A DNA stretch of 64,000 nt from Onthophagus taurus (GCF_036711975.1 NC_091972.1:19287001-19351000); one strand, 5' to 3'. Shown: positions 1 through 12,952, numbered from the stretch's first letter. The notes: a model not told the origin generated them from the letters alone. Made by a program: numbers and translations.

Positions 1-3000
1 ACACGATGTTGAAGTGTGTCATACAAGAATGCAAACTAATGAATTATTAACAATATACTGAAAGGCTGAACCTACTGAAAAAAGGAATTAAAGGAGAAGG
101 ATCTTAAAGAATGTGCTGCACGATGTTTATATGTGGTAGAAACGAGGTTGAGATATGCCTAAGATGATGTTGAGACTTGTCAAACACAATATTAAGGTAA
201 TAACACGATGTTGAAGAGTGTCATGCAAAAATGCAAACACTATTACAAATCCATTGACATATACATATACATTCCATTAACTAATCAATTATTAACTATA
301 TAATTCTTCATAAAAACACCTGATATCGGTAATGCACTGCACTGAAAGACACGAACTTACTGAAAAAAGGAATTCCCATATTTGTTTTGGAACGGGAGCG
401 ATAATGTTCATTAAGTGTATCCCATATCTTTGACGTTGCTTATAATGTTTCCAAGTGTAAACTTAAGAAGCATTAAGGTAGGTTTTTTCTAGCAATTCAT
501 TCCATTCAAATCCGTATAGCCATATAACCTTGTCATTTATAACCTTGTTACAAAATGGCTTTACAGAAAAATTTTTCAATGACTTAGAAATTACTATCAA
601 TATTGAGATATTGAGACTTGGACTGCTTCTTATTTCATTGGACAAGTTTGCTTGATGAACCAGTTAGGTTCATCCTAGCAATCAGAAAAAGCATATCTAT
701 GTTTTCATGGATGCTGCAGAAAATCATGATCGAATCAACATTGTCTTTGATAAGTCGACAAAAATCTTAGTCTTATATTCTTCGAAACTGCAAGATTGCA
801 AATTTCATGGAAAACTAGAGAAGTGCAAATAATCCTAAAATGGGGGAAAAATTTATCACAACCTGAGAATATAAAACCTATTCACCAAGTCTACTACTCT
901 GGTTATTGAAAATAATCGAATTCTGGGAACGTAGAGGAGACATTGAAGTATAACAAGATGAGAATCTCCCTAGCACATTGGAACTTATTCAGAAAAAGAA
1001 ACAGCGACCATTACAGTACTATTAAATGTCAAAAATACTTGCGCTTCAAAAAAGGGTAATCAGCTGCAGTAATCAGTTAGAAAGAGAATGTAGGAAATTC
1101 TCTTGATTTCTTGAATTCTACTTGATTTCTAGGAATTAAAGTTCGTAACCATGTCTTATTTACGACGAAGCTATGAAGGATACCAGAACCCATATTGGTA
1201 TTCAAATCAATTTGGAAATTTAGTTGGATAATAAGAGAAGTCATTTTGAAAGTATTAAAGACTTTTTAAAAGTGCCGTAAATAAGATTAGAACGTCCATA
1301 CTAAATCCATAAAAGCACCACAAATAAACCAACTTGGTGTACCAAGCAATTTTATTGTGAAAATGGGAGACAAAGGTAAACCCAATTCAGGTTCTTAATT
1401 ATCTCCTCCACTATATAATATATTCTTAAATAATTTCTTGGCGATGAGGTCAAAAACTAAGGAGTAATTGTCTAAATTAGCAAATGATACGGAAATATTG
1501 GCCAAACTGAAGGATGAATATGCCAAAACTTGGCAAATGTAATATGGCAAAATGAGCAGCAAACAAGTTACAAACACAATTCTATGTTTAGCAACTAATA
1601 CAGCTGATAATTATTATGTCAGGAATGCCAAATATGGTGAAAGCATCGGACAATAAAGAATTGTTTGGCATATAAACTAATGCGAAGAGTTTTGCGTGTT
1701 TAGTTCTTGCTTCAATCTATCCATCATTCTATAATATTAGTAAATACTGATAATCTACATGACTGAGTAGAGTTTGGGAAATATTGTAATAAAAAGTCAA
1801 AATAATATATTTGATTTGTTTTTATCAACAAGAGATTAGAACTAAATCCATAAAAGTACCAGAAATAAACGGTGTACCAAGCAAAGCTAAGATGCTTCCC
1901 GAAATTACAACATAATTTCGTTACAACCAGTCTACTGGCACGGTTATCTAAAATTATGGGAAGAATTGGCAGAAAAATACCGAAGTATCAATTTGGGTTG
2001 AAGGAACCATCTCATTCGCACATAAGAAGACTATTACGCTGCTAGATATCTGGCAAGGTTACTTTCTGGAAAAGATGATCGAAGCCAACCTGGAGGAACA
2101 ATTTGATAAGAACTATGGATTTCTGTTTAAAAACCAAAGATTTGTATGGGATTAACTTAATTATCTCTTCTGCTGTATAATATATACTTAAATAATTTCT
2201 GGGCGATAATTAATTAATTATTAAGGCGTAATTGTCTAAATTAGCAAATGATACGGAAATATTGGCGAAATTGAAGGATGTATATGCCAAAACTTGGCAA
2301 ATGTAATATTGCAAAATGATTTGTTTGGCATATATAGCAAATACTAAAATATTATGATACATGAGTGAATAGAGTGGTATACAGTTTGGGAATTAATGTA
2401 ATAAAAAGTTAAAACAAGATATTTGCTTTTTATATCAACATTTAGACACTTTTAATTACCTTTTTGTAACTAAATAAGCAAATCGATGAGGACTCATACC
2501 AATACAGAAGTTATCTGCTAATGAGGAATTTAGCCAAATGCTTAACCAATGATACTAAAATGTCATGTCCTGAATTGTGGGTCACCGTATAGTTGTTGAG
2601 TCATGAACATCTATGAATTACGAACTCTTCAAAATTAATGTTACATAATGTATTATTTCTGGAAATGATGTGCAAGTCCAGTTAGGATTTCCATATTAAT
2701 TAGATTCAATAATAATTTTTGGTTATTACGTTTTAAGTGGTGCCTAATTTATTTCTAATTTACCACTTCATTTTTATGCAAGAAAAATTTTAAGGTATAA
2801 CACGTTCATCGAAAAGAGGAAAATGTGTTCTATTAGAATATTAAAAGAAACATTTACGTTCCTTTTAGGATAATAAACTTAGTTGTCATAGTAACGAAAT
2901 CTAACATAATACAAACAAAACAATTTTTGTATATTTTGCAAATTTTTGTTACACCTTGTATATATCTGTTAAAATACATTAAATAGCGATCAACATTGAT

Positions 3001-3100
3001 CATAGAAAAATGTAATTTGATTGTATCAAAAAAAGTACATCAATATACCATAAAACAAAAAAAAAGCAAGTAAAATAAAAGAGAAAAAGCAATTGAGTTC
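1..3100. repeat. Repeat-rich intergenic DNA with a degenerate direct duplication
   Basis: No convincing gene is seen. A block near 1396-1860 recurs in degenerate form near 2155-2450, with shared stretches such as the run around 1468-1560 versus 2230-2310 and the poly(A)-rich tail of each. A shorter repeat links positions 1-50 and 195-240. Around 2780-2965 is a sequence related to the miniature transposon at 7241-7574; it ends in an imperfect version of the same terminus (ACCTTGTA). The short open frames here carry no recognisable domain. Confidence 0.5.
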
Positions 3101-3109
3101 GACACAGGC

Positions 3110-3656
3110 GACTCGATGCGACCAATTACGAGCTCTCCGCATCCGAACGTTCATCATTTGTCACCCCCACTGTCCTCCTCACTCTCTCTTCGCTCCGCGA
3201 CGTTTTTTTTTTTAAACAAAAAAGAAAAAACAAAACAACGAAGAAATAAAGAGCATTGAGTTGAAAAGAGAAAGAAAATAACCGTGTACTGTGATAACGC
3301 GATGAGAGGCGCAAGGTTCCCCCACCACATGGCTCGTGCCGGTCGACCAATCAAAAATCGCATCAACGCACCGCGGGTAGATGAAGCCTCCTTGGATCTT
3401 AGGGAGTCACTCGTTGTCACACAGTCTTTCGAACGTTACGCTCATGGCACGAGTTGATTTTCTGTTCTTAAGTTGGTTTTAAAGAAATTTTAATTTGAAG
3501 TATTTTTTGTTTTAATACAAACAGAAAAAAGGACGTGATTTATTTTTTTTTTAAGTTTTTGTGCGAATTTTAATTGTGACAATTTCTTCCCCATCACCTT
3601 TTTTTTTTGGTGCGTGATCAAAAAGAAAATTGACTTAAGTGAATTGCAAAAAAAAA
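3110..3656 (+). promoter_or_regulatory. Probable promoter of the hindsight/RREB1 gene
   Basis: A GC-richer block (about 3110-3450) stands out from the AT-rich surroundings. It holds a CCAAT box at 3347-3351 and pyrimidine-rich tracts, and is followed by a poly(T)-rich leader. An arthropod-type initiator (TCAGTT) lies at 3657-3662 and a strong splice donor at 3730. Assigning it to the gene that starts coding at 21481 is inferred from strand, order and the absence of any other gene between. Confidence 0.45.
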
Positions 3657-3729
3657 TCAGTTGAGAAGATATTTTGAAGTTTTTGTTGTGGTTTGTAATG
3701 GATTTGAGATATCTCCATCAACAATTACG
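3657..3729 (+). other. Candidate 5' exon with uORF (hindsight/RREB1)
   Basis: The sequence runs into a consensus donor (ACG|GTAAGC, intron from 3730). An ATG at 3698 in good context (G at -3, G at +4) opens 10 codons plus 2 bases. Joining to the acceptor at 21467 does not keep this ATG in frame with the zinc-finger protein: the frame ends at a TGA at 21471-21473. The exon is therefore read as 5'UTR carrying a short upstream ORF. The alternative is that an unseen intermediate exon restores the frame. The upstream end of the exon is not known. Confidence 0.4.
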
Positions 3730-4034
3730 GTAAGCGGCTTTTCAACGTTCAAAATTGAATATTTTTTCAATTGTTTTCTGGTAAAGTCAATTAAGCAAAG
3801 TGCAGATGCATGTTAACCTTGCCAATAAAAACCACGAAAAAAATCCTAGATAATTTCTCAATTATATTCGTGGAATAACATGTTCAAGGTTCCTTAAAAA
3901 AAAAAGCGATTAAGGGTGCTTTGCTTAAGGATATCTTTAATTATTTGCCAAAAATATTTGTGTGTGTTGTATTAAAGAGATGTTTTTTTAAATTTTTTTT
4001 TGGACCAATTTATATATCAATTTCAACCCCCTTA

Positions 4035-4145
4035 CATAGTGGGTGTGTCCAAACCTATCTCATGAGAGCAGTTAGGTCAAGATGGCCGCCTGCACCTGTA
4101 TTGATCTCGCGTCTCTGTACCTGTCGTTGCCATGGTAACACATGA
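4035..4145. promoter_or_regulatory. Candidate intronic enhancer with perfect RFX X-box
   Basis: A GC-richer island lies 0.3 kb into intron 1. It contains the palindrome GTTGCCATGGTAAC at 4126-4139, a perfect RFX X-box (GTTGCC-AT-GGTAAC). It also has AAGATGGCCGCC (about 4079-4090), close to a YY1/Pho-type site, and E-box-like CACCTG. This is a sequence-motif inference; conservation and activity are unknown. Confidence 0.5.
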
Positions 4146-5190
4146 TACAAAGATATCGTTGAAATAAAACAAAATCAAAACAAAAAATGCAAAAGTTAAA
4201 ATTTTTGCTTAAATATGGCTAAATCAGAAAGAATGTTATGTCGACAAATTAAGTTGCAAAAAATTTTGAAACCACATTCACCTTTTGACATTTAAAAGTA
4301 AATTGATGTTCCAAGAATTGTATTTACAAGGAAATGATTCATTTATCCCTTTAGGTACTAAACGTTTTGATAACTCTTTTTCTTCCTTCTAAGAAAATTA
4401 ATGTTCTTGGAAGTAAATGATTCATACAAGCTTAAAATCATACGAGATCTTATTGAGTGTGGCCTAAAAATCTTCTAGGAAATGATTTTACCCTCTTTAA
4501 AAGGTGGGGGAGAGGTCAGGTCGTTGCTGATAAAAAGGTGATTCCGTGCCGAGTAGTACCACCCTAGTTCATTGTACAAATTTGACTCATCTTCCAACAA
4601 TGGAGATATCCCCTGCTTAGTTGAGTTGAGGAGAGAAACCACCTTTTCCAAATAGGGTGTTTATTACACGCTTAATCTATCCGACAATAGCCATAGATTA
4701 GCTTTTTCACCAACAACCCTTACCTTTATTTTCACCCCCTTTTTTTGATCAACTTTTCGATTTTTATTAAATAAACCAAATTACTTATTTCAAAAACTAA
4801 TATTTATTTTATCTCGCGGATAATTACTAATAAAAAATCTATGGTTGAGTAATTATTACGTAGCAACAAGATTTTTTGATCTCGGCCAATTCTCGGAATG
4901 ATAGAGTCGATACACTTGAATCTCTTAAACTTCATCAGATAGGATTAAAAAAAAACTATCTCTTATCATTTTTCGTCTATATCTCATCGTTCTCGATTTT
5001 GCTGTTTAATTAATACCCAACGTTTGTCTCAAATAACTAAAATCACCTTTGCACTTTACGTAAAATAGTGAGATGACGTGATTTGAGAGATTGAAATGCT
5101 TTGTTTCTGAAAACATTTATAGAAATTGATTAAAACTCATTAAGTAGATTTTTTTTATATAAAAATATTTTGTTTGTGAACTGATTTCTG
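4146..5190. other. Intron 1 DNA, no gene seen
   Basis: AT-rich intronic sequence. Some non-repetitive stretches (about 4490-4700) are less AT-rich and could be regulatory, but no specific element can be named. Confidence 0.4.
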
Positions 5191-7240
5191 TTATTAAAAT
5201 CATCATCAACAAAATATTTCAAACTAACAAAATAACAAAGTATTTCTTGTATTCTTATATTTTTTTAAAATCTCGTTATCCAGTTATCCAGTAAAGAAGA
5301 GACGAGATAAAAAAATGAGAGAATTCTAGGTTGATTGCAAAAAACTGGATCAAATCTTCCACAAAAAAGAGAAAAAGGCAAGATAATTAAAATCCTAGAT
5401 TTAAAATTAATCTTACCTTGCATTCAAGAATCTCAAAGTAGCAACATAGAAGACCAATCTTGATGTAGTACAATTAATCTTCAAAGATGTGGTCGAATTT
5501 TGAAAATTTTGGAACTTTGGCAAAACAGAGATCCTGACAAAATAGCCAGAAGAACTTATTGTTAGTGGTGAACTGCTTTATAACTTTGAAATAATCAGAA
5601 CCTCCATTTATACAAGGGTGAATGCCAACATATATCCGGTGCCTCTGCAAAATAATATTGAAGTGTTGGTGCTTATCATTGCGTAATATTAATTATCTTT
5701 GTATTGGTGTAGGCCTCAGCCGCAAGCAGCCTCGGGTTCATAATCTTTGCTCATCGCTAAAGACCACTGTTTGTAACCACAAAAATTGCGATAACACCAA
5801 GAGTTATGTCGCAAACAGTTAGGCAGTCTAAGTTAATCATGTAATTCTTCTCTTACGCCAAGTTTGACCTCTTCTTCTAATTTGGGAATCCATTTAAATA
5901 ATTTATTGCAGCGAAAATTTAAAGTTTTTGATTAAACTTTCTAATTGTATGGATTTCCATTCTCGATTTACCCATATGTTCAATGATAGTCTTTCCGAGT
6001 AGACATTTCTGCAGGGTGAGGTTGTAATATGTAATCGTTAATATATTAGGTAAATAATATCTAGTGGTCACATATCTATATGACACATAAATACTTGATG
6101 GTGTATCTTCGCCACTACTTGAGATGGCAGAAGATTAGATTCTAATTGCAGAAGACTTAATCACTGTATAAGAGACTAAATGCTACTAATTCAGGGCTAG
6201 GTACTATTAACTGCATTCTGTTTGCAGAAAGATATACAGGGTGTGTCAAATATCTCGAATATAACAAATAACTTCGCTATTTGTAGTTTTAAAGAGAAAT
6301 GTTTCAAATAAAAAGTTCTTTATTAATTGTGGCGCATTTTTTCTCGATTTTTTTCTGTTATATGATTTCGGTTATTAAAATCATCATCAACAAAATATTT
6401 CAAACTAACAAAATTTATTTTGCACATCGAAGTATTTCTTGTATTCTTCAATCAATCGTGAAAGAATAGAAACAAAGAAGAGGCGAGATAAAAAAAAACA
6501 AGAGAATTCTAGGTTGATTGCAAAAAACTGGATCTGATTTTCCACAAAGAAGAGAAAAAGGCAAGATAATTAAAATCTTGGATTTAAAACTAATCTAACC
6601 TTGCATTCAAGAATCTCAGAGTAGCAACATAGAACCAATCTTGATGTAGCACAATTAATCTTCAATACTTCAAAGATTAATACACTTAGAATTTTGGGAG
6701 AAAGTTGCCACTGTCTTTATACATTAACTTTGGCAAAACAGAGATGATGAAAAAGTACCCAGAAGAGCTTAGTGGTGAATTGCTTTATAGCCTTAAAATA
6801 ATCAGAACCTCCATTTAAACAAGGGTTATGCACACAATTCATAACGATCTTTGTGGAGTGTCATATATCCGGTGCAAAATAATATTGAAGTGTTGCTCCT
6901 TATCATTGCGTAATGTATTAATTAACTTTGTATCGGTGTAACATGACGCCTCAGTCACAAGCAGCCTCAGATTAATAATCTTTGCTCATCGCTAAAGACT
7001 GATAGTCTTTCCGAGTAGACATTTCTGCAGGATGAGGTTGTAATATGTAATATTTAATATATTAGGTAAATAATATCTAGTGGTGTAGTGTTCACATATC
7101 TATATAACACATAAATACTTGATGGTATATTTTCACCACTTCTTGAGATGGCAAAAGATTAGATTCTGATTGCAGAAGACTTAATCACTGTATAAGAGAC
7201 TAAATGCATTCTGACTGCATTCTGTTTGCAGGAAGATATA
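5190..7240. repeat. Large direct duplication in intron 1 (offset about 1.18 kb)
   Basis: The block starting near 5190 recurs from about 6360 with matching order of landmarks: the GAGAATTCTAGGTTGATTGC stretch at about 5320 and 6503, the long match around 5390-5470 and 6570-6650, and the same end just before a CAGGG terminus at 6237 and 7241. Small indels separate the copies. It does not appear to code for protein and looks like a duplicated transposon-derived unit. Confidence 0.7.
6237..6355. mobile_element. Truncated copy of CAGGG-type MITE
   Basis: It begins with the terminus CAGGGTGTGTCAAATATCT after a TA and follows the same sequence as the left part of the complete element at 7241-7574, then breaks off after about 120 bp. 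It sits at the end of the first copy of the 1.18-kb duplication. Confidence 0.6.
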
Positions 7241-7574
7241 CAGGGTTTGTCAAATATCTAGAATATAGCCAATAACTTCGCTATTTGCACTTTTAAAGAA
7301 AAATGTTTCGATTTTTTTCTTATACAACTATAAGATTTAATATGTTCATCGCATAGAGGATTTAACCTCTATCAAAGTATGCAAAAAATTTGTGGATCTC
7401 ATTTAAAATTACAATGTTGGTTGCCATAGCAACGAAACAAAAAACAATACAAACAAGCTAATATCACCAAAAAATGCGCCGCCATTAATAAAGTAACTTG
7501 TATTTGAAACATTTTTCTTTACAACAATAAATGGCGAAGTTATTGGCTATATTCCAGACATTTGACACACCCTG
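7241..7574. mobile_element. MITE with CAGGG termini and TA target sites
   Basis: The inverted ends are CAGGGTTTGTCAAATATCTA at the left and, inverted, CAGGGTGTGTCAAATGTCTG at the right. Both ends then read into matching ...CAATAACTTCGC sequence. TA flanks both sides (7239-7240 and 7575-7576), as expected for Tc1/mariner-type movement. At 334 bp it has no coding capacity; the two open frames around 7485-7755 are its palindromic shadows. Confidence 0.75.
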
Positions 7575-7576
7575 TA

Positions 7577-8850
7577 TATTGTTGGTTGAAGACATGATAC
7601 TGCTTATAGAAAATGCTACTTGCAAAAATGTAGATGCTGTTTGCAGTAGACTTAATACTGCTGATAGGAGACTAGAAACTGGTGATGAAACATATTTACA
7701 AATGGAATACTTCATAATATTAATAATAGATGTATACCTGTTGATGGAAGACTAAATATATTGTAAAGAAAACTAAATACTGTTGGCAGAAGATTTAATA
7801 CTAATACCAGAGGGCTACATAATTAACTAGATCCGCTTGACCCGAACAGAAATGCAATAAAAGCCGTTTTTTGCGAAAGTATTTTTCTGGAAAGCCGTTT
7901 GTTGTTCCACCACTATTGTCTGCTTTGGCAATAATTATTTCCTCTTTTGATCTGAATTGTCCCATTTTCATTTTTCATTCAAATTTATATTTGCCTTCTT
8001 CTATAAAACACACAAATTAGTACCAATACGTTAAGCGCTAGGATGAGCAATACTGCGGTGATTAAAGTTTTTAAAATCCACTTTTTGACTTCCTCTTCTG
8101 CTCTTAATTCGTATCAATTTTTTTTTGTTGTCTGTTATTTGGCAGAATCGCCATGTGATGCCCGTTGTTCCTTTGGATCAGGTGAAATTAATTAAAGAAT
8201 AATTCATTTACTTTTCTTTATTAATTTTCTTCTCACATGTCAACAACTACTCTACCTTTTCATACATTACCTCGTATTAATATTACATAATTGCAACGTG
8301 TACCAACTGTCAACCTACTTAGAATCGATTTACAATTACAGTACTGGTACTAGATACTTAATGACTAATGGAAAGCTTGATAATATTAATAATAGATTAG
8401 ATACTTCTTGCAGAAGCTTAAATACTGCTGCCTGAAGATTTGATACTAGTACCAGAGGATTAGATACTGCTACTAGATACCTAATGACTAATGGAAGACT
8501 TGATAATGTTATCAATAAATTAGATAATGCTTTTAAAAGACTAGATATTGTTTATTAGTACCTATTGATGAAACACTAGATACATCTACAGAAGCTTAAA
8601 TACTACTGATGGAAGATTTGATACTAGTACCAGAGAACTAGATACCTAATAACTAATAGAAGACTTCGTTATTAGTAGTAGATTAGCTACTATTTGCAAA
8701 GGACTAGATACTGTTGTGAAAAGACTAATAACTATTGATGGAATACTAGATACTTCTTGCAAAAGAATAGTTGCTGCTTACAAAACACTTATTACTGCTT
8801 GCAGGTGACTAACTACTTATAGATTACTAAATACAACTATCAGTATACAC
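7577..8850. repeat. Degenerate minisatellite (AGATACTGCT-like units)
   Basis: Especially at 7590-7810 and 8330-8850, short phrases of the type 'taGATACTgcttgcAGAAGACTtaatact' recur every 20-35 bases with heavy divergence. The stretch 7820-8330 between is non-repetitive with no gene seen. The same family returns at 11340-11640. Confidence 0.6.
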
Positions 8851-9414
8851 AACGCCTCACAGCGCTTATAGACACATAGATAATGGTTGATGCATAATGT
8901 CAAATTTATGTCTAAATCATCGACAAAACATTGAATCTCGTGTTTGATCTCGGGAATAGTCCATGGCGTATTGGCATAAACTCTAGCCCGATGCCAATTC
9001 GCACGATCTATATGGCTAGTTAATATCGAAATGTCGGAAAATGATACTATCTACAAATCGTCCAGATGAGAACTCAAAAACTTGATTCACTTTATTTTGA
9101 TACATCATCCATTGAACTTATCGAATGCGCTATTTTTGATCTGTTGCTTTGAGCTGAACCTTGTAGAAATGAAAATGAAGATCCTTTATCAGAATTCGTC
9201 GCTTGGTGTTTCTCAAAATTTGAAGTGATTGTGTTATGCCGAATTGATGTTCTCGGATTTTTAGCGAATTATTCATTTGCAGCAAAATTCCGCGAATTTT
9301 ATGGCCAGTTTCAGCGTTAGTTAATGTTTGTAATGTCTTCTCACAATGATAACACGTTAATCCTTTGTGTGTAATTGATGATTTGTGTGAGTTGTTAAAT
9401 TTCAGAGATGCCAC
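8850..9414 (-). pseudogene. Decayed Tc1/mariner-type transposase remnant
   Basis: On the minus strand, 9130-9414 reads ITQSLQILRN...ILIKDLHFHFYKVQLK, the helix-turn-helix end of an insect mariner-like transposase (compare the family pattern RRIL.KDLH.HPYK.QL). Further down, 8880-9060 reads SHIDRANWHR joined directly to ARVYANTPWTIPEIKHEI, which fuses a mid-catalytic segment to the C-terminal segment. This shows a large internal deletion that removed the catalytic core. A related fragment lies at about 11640-11745. Confidence 0.6.
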
Positions 9415-11339
9415 ATGTACCTACAGAACAAAATGGCTGGATCAAATATTTATGTATATGATAAATAAGCATTGAAAATGATTTCTTGTATGATCAGATT
9501 TTCATCAAAAAGTTATAACTTAAATGATGCTACATCTAGCAAGATTCTTTTTTCTCCCAAAGTCTGTACTTAATCTGTCAAGATGTTATTATTGTTATCA
9601 TATATATTTTTCTTTAGTCATTTTTTGTTTGAAATGTTTAAGAGCATGTTTGGACGAATTTAGAAAGTGGAGAAGGAATTTGACGTTTAAAAAATATATA
9701 GCGCAAAATGGTGAACAAATTTGTGATATTAAATTAAAATTCTACTATAAAAATTATTCATTGTACTATAATAAAAGTAGATAAAAAGGGAAATCCAAAG
9801 AGACACTTTCGCATGATGTCTAATTCGTCAATTTCATCCGTTCGTTCTACTTAATAGTTGCATAAACATACAAATTAGTATTTGTTATATGACTCTCAGA
9901 CCACAAACATACTCGCTCAGCACAGAAAATCTACTCACACACGCGGATAGAAAAAATGTATACTCGTCGACGTCGTAACATCACGCTTTCTTGCTCTTGA
10001 GATGATGGGTAGAAGACGAAAGATTCGCGACCGACAGACCGAGACGCCCATCTATAACAATTTACCATCAGTAAAAGTATATCCAATTATTAATAATTAC
10101 CCCGAAAAAGAATTAAATTACACAACGAAGAAAAAATCTTTAAATGTATATACTCAATCATTGGGAATCCCTTTTTTAATATTCAAACTGATACATTTTT
10201 CTTAAAAATGCCACACATAGAATTGTTGATTTTAGATGAGTCTTATGAATGAAAATAAAAAATATCTGGAGATAAATAAATATGTGAAATCTTCGTTTAT
10301 CTGTTTTATGCAAACCGTTTTTTTTTTTGATGACTTTGTTGAGAAATATTGCGTGATTGCGACAGATAATGAGATGTCTTTGTGTTATTCATTGCGTTCA
10401 TGGTGATTCACTTTGCCAACGAACGTCTAGAAACTTTAAAAGAAGTACTACAAAAAAAAATAGTGTAAAAATTTGTACAAATAGGAAATATTATTAATTT
10501 TGTTTGTTTTTAATTAGGAAATTGAGAAATCAATGTTTTTCTCGATTAAAATGTCGCGTGCGTAATGTTGCAATATAATTAAAACAAAACTGAAAAAAAA
10601 AATATGAACACGAGTACCTTTTATCGTTTTTAAAAGAAAATAAATATTTACCGGGAAATTGTTTATTGCTTTATCTGTTATGGTGTCAATAAGGAAATGC
10701 ATGAATATCTGTATCATGGAGTCTGTTTTGTAACTAAAAATAAATATTAAACTTAAGAAAATAATTCTAGTAATTATTAATTCATTGATTCAATAATTTC
10801 ATTGTTAAAAACTGAATGATATCGTAAAAAAAATAATTAAAACCACTCGTGCTATTATTATTATTAACATCTAATCCGATTTTGTGATAACAAAACATGA
10901 GAAACTATTACAACGAGATTGATTGATATTTATTTTATTTTATTTTACATTTATATTTGTATTTAAATAATATTTATTTTGCCGAAACAGTAATCGATAC
11001 CTATACAGAGAGTTGTCTATGAAATTAGATAAGGTAAACCGAGTAACTCATACTGTATTCTCTGATAAATTTCTGGATAGATTCATAGCCCGGATGTTTA
11101 CAATAATTACTAATCAGGCGTGGAGAAAAATGAAAAAAAAAAAACGATAGGAGAGTACAGTTTCAAACTCTCTTGGAAAAAGATAAAATAGTAAATAAAA
11201 CACTCCTTGGTTTTGATAGAAAACTAAATAGAACAACAAAGATATAATAGATTAATTTTTAATTGTAGCTTAAAAATAATCTCTTTATAATTAATGTTTG
11301 ATTAAATTTCAATAAATCAATTTGCAAACTATTGTTAAT
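9415..11339. other. Intron 1 DNA, no gene seen
   Basis: Mostly unique AT-rich sequence. A less AT-rich stretch at about 9880-10060 (CTCAGACCACAAACATACTC..., GTCGACGTCG) could be regulatory. Short open frames at 9524-9784, 10002-10205 and 10514-10717 have no recognisable domain and lysine/phenylalanine-rich AT-driven composition. Confidence 0.45.
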
Positions 11340-11760
11340 TAGTCTAGATACCTATTGATGGAAGATTAGATACTTCTAGCAGAAGCTTAAATACTGCTGG
11401 TAGAAGATTTGATACTAATACCAGAGAACTAGATACCTAATAACTAATGAACTTCTTCATTATTAGTAATAGATTAGCTACTGTTTGCAAAGGACTAGAT
11501 ACAGGATGGAATACTAGATACATCTTGCAAAAGAGTAATTAATGCTTACAAAACACTTGTTACTACTGGCAGTTGACTACTTACTGCTTGTAGATTACTA
11601 AATACAACTATAACAAGCACCTATAGACACGTAAATAATGGTTGGTGCATAATGTCGAATTTAGCCCGATGCCAACTCGCACGATTTATCTGTCCAGTTA
11701 ATATCGAAATGTCGGGAAATGATTCGATCTAGAAATCGTTCCTCCAATAAATTGATTGAT
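11340..11760. repeat. Second copy of degenerate minisatellite plus mariner fragment
   Basis: The stretch 11340-11640 repeats the phrasing of 8540-8870 ('CTAGATACCTATTGATGGAAG', 'CAGAAGCTTAAATACTGCT'). The next 100 bases (11640-11745) match the minus-strand transposase fragment at 8890-9060. The two loci are thus a divergent direct duplication of minisatellite plus transposase debris. Confidence 0.6.
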
Positions 11761-12429
11761 ACATTTCCAAGTTCATACCATCCATCACTTCAATTTGCAA
11801 ACTTTTGTTAATTCATGTTTCAAAAATGGTTTTATAGATTAGTTATGTCTGAAGTATCTACTGCTGAAGACTACAGCATTTTCCTTTTTCTTCTGGTTTC
11901 ATATTGAACATTCTTTTTGGTATTCTTTCCTCATTTATTCGAACCAGGTTGCCATTCCAGCTTTGGTTTATGTTTATCTAACATTGTCCAAGTTTTCGAC
12001 CTGCAAGTGAGTGTAGGTGTCTAAATGGTTTTGGGTAGATGTAGATGTAAAATAAAAAGTTTACTTCTCTCTTGCTTGTAGTTGTGTTGATGTAGTATCG
12101 ACGTACGATCAATGGCTAGAGGCAGGAATCTAGCCATTTATCGTACTTCATCGCTACTTCCTTTATTATTTCATTCTGTCGATTTTGTAGGCTATCTCCT
12201 TTTTCTTCTGGTTTCATATTGAACATTCAGTTTGGTATTCTTTCCTAATTTTTTCGAACCAGGTTGCCATTTTAGCCACATATTTCTATTCTATCTCCTT
12301 TAGCTTAGTTCTCCTCTTACTGTCTTGTATCTTTCTATGTATTCTGGTTCCTCCTGCTATTTTTCGCAAATACTTCATCTTTGGTTTGATTTATGTTTAT
12401 CTAACATTGACCATAAATGGTTTTGTGTA
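11761..12429. repeat. Small internal direct repeats in intron 1
   Basis: Phrases such as 'CTTTTTCTTCTGGTTTCATATT' (about 11885 and 12198) and 'TTGGTTTATGTTTATCTAACATTG' (about 11962 and 12383) occur twice, showing a degenerate 300-400 bp duplication. No coding potential was recognised. Confidence 0.5.
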
Positions 12430-12952
12430 ACTGCAATTTTGCTTTAGTACTCAAGTCTTTATTACTTACCAGGATATTATTTATCTGGTAATAATTAGAA
12501 CTAACACTAGACCTAGAATTAGAAACGTTCGGGTTTAGCTGTTTTAAGAGAGCTCAGAATGTTTCTAGTTCTAGGTCTAGTGTTAATTGTAGTTTTAGTT
12601 CAATGAAAATTTAGAACAATCTAGATCTGAATAACAATTAGAACTAGAAACATTCCATTTAGCAACATGTCTCTCAGTATGGCTAAACCCGAATGGTCTT
12701 GTGTTAGTTCTAGTGATATTGCTAATGTAAAACTAGAGCTAACACTAGACCGAGAACTAGAAATTTTCGTCTCTCAAAACGGCTAAACCCGAATGATTCT
12801 GTGCCTTCAAAGTAAAGAAATTTTTAAACATTTTCTTAAATATTTTCAATAAGGTTTGTGTTAGAAAGATAAAATTTTGCTAAAAATGGATAAAAATGAG
12901 AAATCGTTTAAGATTACTTTTGAAAATATGCAACCTCAGGATCAATGCTATA
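12430..12952. repeat. CTAAACCCGAA / CTAGTTCTAGGTCTAG repeat family
   Basis: Quasi-palindromic modules containing GGCTAAACCCGAA and TTCTAGTTCTAGGTCTAG in both orientations. The same family recurs at 13945-14040, 16430-16845, 17600-17700 and 20395-20480, always next to transposon-like sequence. It is probably a component of one transposon family. Confidence 0.65.

Noticed and set aside
3126-3420. Two overlapping minus-strand open frames in the promoter island
   Set aside because: They have low-complexity, phenylalanine-rich translation driven by poly(T), no domain, and lie opposite a likely promoter and 5'UTR.
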